A stretch of 28,266 nucleotides of DNA from JBBQKF01 sp038326615 (GTDB taxonomy: Bacteria; Bacillota; Clostridia; Saccharofermentanales; UBA5734): NCBI GenBank assembly GCA_038326615.1, contig JBBQKF010000034.1, positions 1 to 28,266 on the forward strand. The letters are read 5' to 3'. The position numbers and the translations under genes were made by a program. Under the pieces are notes generated by a model. The model was not told the DNA's origin. It was given only the letters and a program-made list of their open reading frames with translations, and made no database searches. The first letter of the stretch is position 1; each line of letters starts with the position of its first letter. This document shows, one piece after another, positions 23,277 through 28,266 of this stretch.

Positions 23277-25512
23277 GGTGACCTCCATCTAATTCCTGAA
23301 CTGATAACTGGGACGATGCTATTTCGTAATATTCCGGGCAATTCTTCAATAGCTCGCTGTGTGTTCCGATTCCAATCATTTTTCCTTGGTCAAGAACAAT
23401 TATCTGTTCGGCATTCATTATTGTACTGACTCTTTGAGCAACGATAATTACAGTACTATCGCCAGTATTTTCTTTGAGTGCTTTTCTTAAAGTTGAGTCT
23501 GTTTTAAAATCAAGTGCAGAAAAACTATCATCAAAAATCAAAACTTCCGGTTTTTTTGCAAGTGCACGAGCAATCGACAATCTTTGCTTTTGTCCACCCG
23601 AAACATTGCTTCCGCCTTGTGCAATCAATGCTTCGAATTTTTCTGGTTTATCATTTATAAATTCAGTTGCCTGAGCTATTTCAGCAATCTTTTCGATTTC
23701 CTCATCAGTAGCATCTCTGTTACCATATTTAATATTAAATGCTATTGTTCCGGATAATAGAACTCCTTTTTGAGGAACATAGCCGATTTTATCGCGGAGT
23801 GAAGCTTGTGTAACATCACGAACATCAACTCCATCTAAAGTAATAGAACCACCACTAATATCGTAGAATCGTAATGCAAGCTTTGCAATTGTTGACTTAC
23901 CAGATCCTGTTGAGCCTATAATGGCAGTTGTTTCGCCGGGCCTTGCAGTGAAATTTATGTTGCTTAGTGCATCCTCATCTGCTCCGTTATATCTAAAATT
24001 AACATTTTTGAACTCAAGCAATCCCTTTTTAGTAACATTGAATTTCTTAGGTTCTCTTGGATCAAGAATTGTAATTTCGGTTGCTAAAACCTCTGCAATT
24101 CTATCTGCAGATACAGCTGCACGAGGAACAAAAATGAACATCATCGATATCATCAGGAACGACATAATTATTTGCATAGCATACTGCATAAAAGCCATCA
24201 TATCACCGACTTGCATAGCAGAATCAGCAATTTGATGGGTTCCTACCCATACAATCAAAAGACTTACGCCGTTAAAAATAAACATCATCATTGGCATCAA
24301 GAAAACCATTACACGACTGACAAACAACATAGTTTTTGTAAGGTCCTTATTGGCAACATCGAAACGATTTTTTTCATATGATTGCGTTCCAAACGCTCTT
24401 ATAACCATTAATCCACTTAAGTTTTCTCTTGAAACTAGGTTCAATCTGTCAATCAATTTTTGAATTATTTTAAATTTAGGTAATGCAATCGCCATTACAA
24501 TAGAAATTAATCCTAGAAGAGCTAAAACGGCTACTGCAATAATCCAGCTCATCGAAACTGATTTATTAACTGCCATAATAACGCCACCAACTCCCATGAT
24601 CGGTGCATAACAGAGTATCCTGATTCCTATCATAAGGAGCATTTGAATTTGAGTAATATCATTGGTGCTTCGAGTTATAAGCGATGCAGTTGAAAATTTG
24701 TCGAATTCATTGTTTGAGAAACTTTCAACTTTATTGAAAACGTCTTTACGAAGATTTCTAGCAACTCCAGTTGCAATTTTTGAAGACATATAACCAACAA
24801 GAACGGTTGCGACTCCACCTAAAAGAGCGATAAGTAGCATTAAAAGTCCGATTTTTAAAATGTATCCGGTTTGCATGCCGCCAAGATCAAAATCAAGTTC
24901 AGTATAAAATGCTTTGGCGATTGCAATACCACTTTGCTTTAACATAATGATGTCGTTTTTTAGTACTTTATCATGTGTGGCAGTAATCACAGCTTTTGGC
25001 AAAGAATCAAGCATAGGTTGCATTGCATAAACTTTAGATATATCAAACGACTCACCGGAAGAGGTTGCAGGCATTTTCGTGCCTGATTTTACAGAAAGAT
25101 CCTTAATCAAACTTATAAAAGTTCCTGATGCTATTCCGAATGTTTCATCTAATTTTTTAATTTCATCCTTATTAAGGTCTTTCTTTATATAAATCTTTTC
25201 ACCAGAATTAGGGTAAATTGATTTATAGTCTTTTCCAGCGGCATTTTTATCAGTTGAACCAACAAGGGAATAGCTGGATTCTGCAATTGTTTTCTCGCTT
25301 TCTGTCATGAAAGTTGTCATGAGCTTAAATCCAGAAGGTGAAATCGCATCAGGCGCACTATGTTCGATTCCGTTTTGTTGGATGCCAACATTAACAATGT
25401 CTGACATGAAGTTTGGTAGGTTTAAGTCACTCATTGCCTGCCCGAAAAGCAGAACAATTGACACGATCAGCCCGATTGTAAAGGGTTTTAGGTATTTTGC
25501 TAGCTTAATCAA
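23263..25512 (-). CDS. ABC exporter half-transporter, degenerate-site subunit
   Basis: This is a 749-residue ABC exporter half. It has an unusually long segment between membrane helices 1 and 2 (about residues 30-215), predicted outside the membrane, typical of the larger subunit of some clostridial heterodimers. Walker A is GSTGSGKS and the signature VSGGQKQRLS is canonical. After Walker B the catalytic Glu is Asp (LIFDDSFSALD), and the switch His is Gln (IIVAQRVSTI). These changes mark the degenerate ATP site of heterodimeric exporters such as TM287/288. The start is TTG with AAAGGAG ten bases upstream; no better ATG exists near the first helix. It lies 177 bp downstream of marR. Confidence 0.9.
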   Translation of the reverse strand: MIKLAKYLKPFTIGLIVSIVLLFGQAMSDLNLPNFMSDIVNVGIQQNGIEHSAPDAISPSGFKLMTTFMTESEKTIAESSYSLVGSTDKNAAGKDYKSIYPNSGEKIYIKKDLNKDEIKKLDETFGIASGTFISLIKDLSVKSGTKMPATSSGESFDISKVYAMQPMLDSLPKAVITATHDKVLKNDIIMLKQSGIAIAKAFYTELDFDLGGMQTGYILKIGLLMLLIALLGGVATVLVGYMSSKIATGVARNLRKDVFNKVESFSNNEFDKFSTASLITRSTNDITQIQMLLMIGIRILCYAPIMGVGGVIMAVNKSVSMSWIIAVAVLALLGLISIVMAIALPKFKIIQKLIDRLNLVSRENLSGLMVIRAFGTQSYEKNRFDVANKDLTKTMLFVSRVMVFLMPMMMFIFNGVSLLIVWVGTHQIADSAMQVGDMMAFMQYAMQIIMSFLMISMMFIFVPRAAVSADRIAEVLATEITILDPREPKKFNVTKKGLLEFKNVNFRYNGADEDALSNINFTARPGETTAIIGSTGSGKSTIAKLALRFYDISGGSITLDGVDVRDVTQASLRDKIGYVPQKGVLLSGTIAFNIKYGNRDATDEEIEKIAEIAQATEFINDKPEKFEALIAQGGSNVSGGQKQRLSIARALAKKPEVLIFDDSFSALDFKTDSTLRKALKENTGDSTVIIVAQRVSTIMNAEQIIVLDQGKMIGIGTHSELLKNCPEYYEIASSQLSVQELDGGHHERN

Positions 25513-25689
25513 ATTGAATCATCTCCTTTAAGTTTATTTTCGATTTCTAAATTTGCACAGTTAAGTATTTTAAAAAATAGAATGTTTTGTAACGATTTTT
25601 GTTTAATCTTATGCGGATGCAATTGTTATAAGAATTCAGTCCACTCTTAGAATATTTCATAGACAAAATTCCATATTGCACTACCCAAA

Positions 25690-26163
25690 TTATAACTTCT
25701 TTTCATCTCGTAGTTTTGTTGTTTTTAAGTCTTCAGTGATATCGGCAAATCGGTCAAACAATTCAATCATTTGTCTTGTATCATCTTCCCCTAAACGACT
25801 GATGATTTCGTTTAGTACCTGTTCGGTATATTCTTTTGTTTTTTTCAAAATTTCATGCCCATCAGGTGTGAGTTTTACAAGAATTTTTCTACGATCATTC
25901 ATGTCAATTTCGCGGGTCATATAACCTTTTTTTTCAAGAGAGCTATATATCTGAGATATTGCAGGTTTAGTCATATAAAGACTATTTCTGACTTCATCTA
26001 CACATTTATTTGTGTCACATCCTGAGTCGTTGTTTGCGATGCCATTCAAAATTGCAATTTCACCCATATTTACATCAAGTCCTGGGTTGAAAGCCATTCC
26101 TACTTTTCTGAAACGAAACATTGAACGACCTAATTGTGATTTCAAAGCTTCATCTATTTCCAT
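25690..26163 (-). CDS. MarR family transcriptional regulator
   Basis: This 157-residue MarR-type winged-helix protein most likely controls the downstream exporter and itself. The recognition helix region is TKPAISQIYSSLEKKGYMTREID, followed by the wing DMNDRRKILVKLTPDG. A GCDTNKC pair of cysteines lies before the DNA-binding domain and could sense oxidants or metal, but that is only a possibility. The start codon is reached through a leader like that of larC and larB: AAGGAGG, a 33-nt stem-loop, then nine bases to the ATG. No other ribosome site lies closer. The order marR-ABC-ABC on one strand is a common drug-efflux operon layout. Confidence 0.9.
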   Translation of the reverse strand: MEIDEALKSQLGRSMFRFRKVGMAFNPGLDVNMGEIAILNGIANNDSGCDTNKCVDEVRNSLYMTKPAISQIYSSLEKKGYMTREIDMNDRRKILVKLTPDGHEILKKTKEYTEQVLNEIISRLGEDDTRQMIELFDRFADITEDLKTTKLRDEKKL

Positions 26164-26270
26164 TATTACGTTGATTTATTCATCACAAAATGCAAGGGAT
26201 AAATCATCCTCCTTGTTTAAAAATTTGTTACCGTCGGAGACGGTAGGTGAGGCGCAGGTATTGCTATACC
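26164..26270 (-). promoter_or_regulatory. Structured leader of marR (candidate cis-regulatory RNA)
   Basis: In transcript sense: stem 1 GGTAT/ATACC (26257-26270); stem 2 TACCGT/ACGGTA around CTCCG (26229-26245); SD AAGGAGG (26208-26214); stem 3 GATTTAT/ATAAATC with a 19-nt loop (26173-26205); nine bases; ATG. The alternative pairing CAAG(GA)GGAT with ATCCCTTG, loop GATTT, gives 8 bp and covers the SD while destroying stem 3. Stem 2 is identical in its paired bases to that of larC. Confidence 0.6.
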
Positions 26271-26275
26271 AGTAA

Positions 26276-26660
26276 TTTTTACAGAATAAGAATTTATTCA
26301 GATTCTATTAATACTCCTTTCTTCTCTAGAATTTATTTGGACTAACAACATTTATGCAATAACTGAATAAAATTGGGTTGATTTAGTAATAAAAATCAGT
26401 TAACTTTATCTGCATAAAATTGAACCCAATAATTAGTCACTTAGAAGTTTGGTGCTGTTGTGGAATACTTATTAATCTAACAAATATATTGAACAACACT
26501 TTACTATTAAGCAGTTATTAATTAAGTACTTATATATTTATCACTTAATAGAATGCTTGTCAACAAGAAATTTTAAATGTGGCAAAAAATTCATAAGTTT
26601 GCCATTTTGAGGTGAAGAGAGGCAACTAAAAAAGGATAATTGATTCTGTGTTATTCTTTG
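26276..26660. other. Intergenic region with several dyads, no gene seen
   Basis: No open reading frame is supported here. Visible structure includes GAATAA/TTATTC near 26284, and AATTGGGTT near 26371 with an inverted partner AACCCAAT near 26427 enclosing a TGATTT/AAATCA hairpin. TGGCAAA (26580-26586) pairs with TTTGCCA (26598-26604), followed by TTTT, a weak terminator shape. The region divides the divergent marR and csoR transcription units. Confidence 0.5.
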
Positions 26661-26665
26661 CAGAG

Positions 26666-26703
26666 AGATAAGCGTTGACAAATAATTGGCTTATCTTCAT
26701 AAA
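26666..26703 (+). promoter_or_regulatory. Possible promoter within an inverted repeat
   Basis: AGATAAGC (26666-26673) and GCTTATCT (26689-26696) form an 8-bp inverted repeat with a 15-nt centre that contains TTGACA (26675-26680). A -10-like CATAAA or TAAAAT lies 17-19 bp further on. The dyad would let a repressor cover the -35 region. Confidence 0.35.
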
Positions 26704-26765
26704 ATCTCCACATTTCTTTGATAACATAAAAACAAATCTAAGGGGAGTTGAATTATTTTTAACTA

Positions 26766-26795
26766 TTTACATACCCTACGAGGGTATGGTATAAT
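26766..26795 (+). promoter_or_regulatory. Copper-responsive promoter with CsoR operator
   Basis: ATACCCTACGAGGGTAT at 26771-26787 is a near-perfect GC-rich dyad of the type bound by CsoR (TACCC...GGGTA, much like the Bacillus copZA site). It lies between TTTACA (26766-26771) and TATAAT (26790-26795), 18-bp spacer, where bound CsoR would block RNA polymerase. The next gene on this strand is csoR itself, about 560 bp downstream. Confidence 0.8.
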
Positions 26796-26975
26796 AAATT
26801 AAAGGGTTACTTAAAAATTAGTTTAGGAGTAGTAAAAAATTAATAGATACTTAATGTTTAAAGTAAATAAATATTGGCGGTATATATACTAAAAGATACA
26901 AGATTCATTTAACATAATTTGTTTTGCGAAAAATCGGTAAACAATAACCAGAGAAAAGAAAACTATAAAACGAAA

Positions 26976-27025
26976 AATCTACAGACATAAAATCTACAGA
27001 CGTAAAATCTACAGACGAAAAAGCA
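26976..27025. repeat. Triplicated AAATCTACAGAC motif
   Basis: Three copies of AAATCTACAGAC spaced about 16 bp apart, followed by degenerate ATAAACGAAA-type motifs up to the 14-bp array. Non-coding, in the csoR leader. Confidence 0.8.
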
Positions 27026-27069
27026 ATAAATAAAAAAGTAATAAACGAAAATCCTATAAACGAAAGACA

Positions 27070-27321
27070 AATAAACTGCAAATCAGAAACTGCAAATGAA
27101 AAACTGCAAATGAGAAACTGCAAATGAAAAACTGCAAATGAGAAACTGCAAATGAGAAACTGTAAATGAGAAACTGCAAATGAGAAACTGTAAATGAGAA
27201 ACTGCAAATGAGAAACTGCAAATAAGAAACTGCAAATGAGAAACTGCAAATGAGAAACTGCAAATGAGAAACTGCAAATGAGAAACTGCAAATGAGAAAC
27301 TGCAAATGAGAAACTGCAAAT
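27070..27321. repeat. 18-unit 14-bp minisatellite in the csoR leader
   Basis: Eighteen units of 14 bp (consensus GAGAAACTGCAAAT) fill exactly 252 bp. Variants are GAAAAACTG, ACTGTAAAT and AAGAAACTG. The unit is not a multiple of three, so open frames across it on either strand are artefacts of low complexity. It ends 32 bp before the csoR start and lies downstream of the copper promoter, so it should be transcribed as part of the 5' leader. Confidence 0.97.
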
Positions 27322-27353
27322 CAGAAAATTAAAATCAGGAGGCGAAAGAAACG

Positions 27354-27770
27354 ATGCATATTGAGCACTTAAACGAAACAGACAAAATATTTGAAAATTC
27401 AAACGAAATAAGCAAACAGAAAGAATCAGCGGATTCGTCTATATCAAAGGATAATGAAATTTATTCTTGTGATTGTGAAATTACAGAAAGTGGTGATAGA
27501 ACCACAGCCCGCGAACAAAAATTAAAGACAAATCTTACAACTCGGCTAAATCGTGTAGAGGGTCAAATTCGTGGAATTAAGGGGATGGTTGAAAAAGACA
27601 TATACTGTGATGATGTCCTAAACCAGATTTCGGCTGCTCAGTCGGCACTTAATTCAATAAGTAAGCTTGTTCTTGAAAATCACATAAAGGGATGCCTTGT
27701 AAAGAAAATAAGAAATGGAAACGACGAAATTGTTGATGAATTGCTAGTTACAATTGGGAAGTTACTGTAA
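27354..27770 (+). CDS. csoR: Copper-sensing repressor CsoR
   Basis: This is a CsoR/DUF156 family repressor that releases DNA on binding Cu(I). The helical core TTRLNRVEGQIRGIKGMVE is followed by the copper-ligand triad C85, H110 and C114. The spacings of 25 and 4 residues equal those of C36/H61/C65 in Mycobacterium CsoR, which separates it from nickel- or formaldehyde-type relatives. At 138 residues it is longer than usual because of a 55-60 residue polar N-terminal extension with an extra CDC motif (39-41). AGGAGG lies 11 bases before the ATG, and no internal start is available before the core. The matching operator lies upstream and a CopA gene downstream. Confidence 0.9.
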   Translation: MHIEHLNETDKIFENSNEISKQKESADSSISKDNEIYSCDCEITESGDRTTAREQKLKTNLTTRLNRVEGQIRGIKGMVEKDIYCDDVLNQISAAQSALNSISKLVLENHIKGCLVKKIRNGNDEIVDELLVTIGKLL

Positions 27771-28036
27771 AGTGTCGTTTCTAAATGCTATAAGATAAGG
27801 CTAACATTTAACAGTTCACAAATAATTTGTTATATAAATAAAGTTTGCTTATATGTCAAAATTAAATACGATTTTTAAATTTAAATAAAAATAATGAAAT
27901 TGTTAAGTAATGATTTATTTATGGGAAAATAAATTTAAAGCAATAATTAGAAAAATGATTACTAATTTATAAAAAGAAAGATAAAAGTCCATAAAATAGA
28001 AAATGAAAATTAATTATATGAAAGGAACAAAAATGT
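27771..28036. other. AT-rich gap between csoR and copA
   Basis: A weak dyad, AAATGCTA with TAACATTT (27784-27810, one mismatch), lies just after csoR without a T-run. The rest is AT-rich with no gene seen. No second copy of the TACCC...GGGTA operator was found, so copA may depend on read-through from the csoR promoter. Confidence 0.5.
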
Positions 28037-28266
28037 ATGAATAAGGAAACAATCAAAGTAAGCGGAATGACATGTGCAGCATGCGCACAACGAATTGAAA
28101 AATCTGTCGCCAAGCTTGAGGGCGTTAAAAGTGCTTCAGTGAATTTTGCCACAGAAAAATTATCCGTGGAATTTGAAAATCAGGAAGTTGTCATGCCGAA
28201 AATAAGAGAAGCAATTGAAAAGATTGGCTATAATGTAATAGAAGAGGTACAAACAAAAACAATTAC
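28037..28266 (+). CDS. copA: Copper-exporting P-type ATPase, N-terminal part
   Basis: The gene is cut off by the right edge; 76 codons are visible. They form one heavy-metal-associated domain: KVSGMTCAACAQRIEKSVAKL, with the metal-binding MTCAAC motif, then GVKSASVNFATEKLSV and AIEKIGYNV. Such a domain followed by further sequence, next to csoR, is typical of CopA Cu(I)-exporting ATPases. A stand-alone copper chaperone is less likely because the frame continues past the domain end. AAAGGA lies ten bases before this ATG; an overlapping ATG at 28033 reads only three codons. Confidence 0.8.
   Translation, partial: MNKETIKVSGMTCAACAQRIEKSVAKLEGVKSASVNFATEKLSVEFENQEVVMPKIREAIEKIGYNVIEEVQTKTI

Noticed and set aside
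27070..27321. In-frame upstream extension of csoR through the 14-bp repeats
   Set aside because: A TAA in the csoR frame lies about 20 bp upstream of its ATG, and 14-bp units would shift the frame in each copy.
26905..27402. Long minus-strand open frames of 78-165 residues reading Phe/Ser/Cys-rich repeats
   Set aside because: They are produced by the 14-bp minisatellite, which is open in several frames at once; there is no ribosome site or non-repeat domain, and the csoR start region overlaps them.

Overview
The window is AT-rich throughout, has strong AGGAGG-type ribosome sites and several TTG starts (443, 1149, 25512, probably dinB), and carries a typical Bacillota gene set: a CymR-like Rrf2 regulator with cysK, TcdA, Nramp, a MarR regulator with a heterodimeric ABC exporter, and CsoR with CopA. 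It is most likely chromosomal DNA of an anaerobic member of the Clostridia. No rRNA, tRNA, phage gene, CRISPR array or transposase was seen.

Layout. (1) Bases 1-5470, plus strand: a non-coding 11-bp minisatellite, a CYTH phosphohydrolase, and two FAD oxidoreductases (BaiN/HI0933-like and COG2509-like), each swollen by a long in-frame low-complexity insert. (2) 5.7-9.6 kb: dinB (minus) behind a near-consensus SOS box; a cysteine-free Rrf2 regulator and cysK, which share a 27-bp putative operator just downstream of their -10 boxes; tcdA, convergent with cysK and overlapping it by 8 bp. (3) 9.7-13.1 kb, minus strand: an ECF-type Co/Ni importer, cbi(MN)-cbiQ-cbiO. CbiQ contains about 26 units of a 9-bp Ser/Asn repeat. 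(4) 13.5-17.0 kb, minus strand: a molybdopterin-type lipoprotein, an Nramp metal transporter and an M29 aminopeptidase. (5) 17.4-21.1 kb, plus strand: larC, larE and larB, the biosynthetic set for the nickel-pincer nucleotide (NPN) cofactor. No larA-type enzyme lies in the window. (6) 21.4-26.2 kb, minus strand: marR followed by two ABC exporter half-transporters. (7) 26.7 kb to the end, plus strand: a CsoR-controlled promoter, a long leader holding an 18-unit 14-bp repeat, csoR, and the start of a CopA-type copper ATPase.

How it fits together. The (MN)QO importer plus LarB, LarE and LarC suggests nickel uptake feeding NPN synthesis; fused (MN)QO transporters are known beside lar genes in lactobacilli. 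Nramp, CsoR and CopA extend the metal theme.

The most interesting unexplained signal is a shared 5' leader. Upstream of larC, larB and marR the Shine-Dalgarno is separated from the start codon by a 33-nt stem-loop: GATTTAT, a 19-nt loop containing TTTTGTGAT, then ATAAATC. In larB and marR, removing the folded hairpin leaves exactly 11 nt between SD and AUG. The Nramp leader shares flanking sequence with larC and has exactly 11 nt but no hairpin. larC and marR also share an upstream TACCGT/ACGGTA hairpin, and both can form an alternative pairing that hides the SD. This looks like an uncharacterised translational control element. The second theme is widespread minisatellite growth: units inside genes are multiples of 3 bp (9, 18, 48, 81), while most intergenic arrays use 11 or 14 bp.
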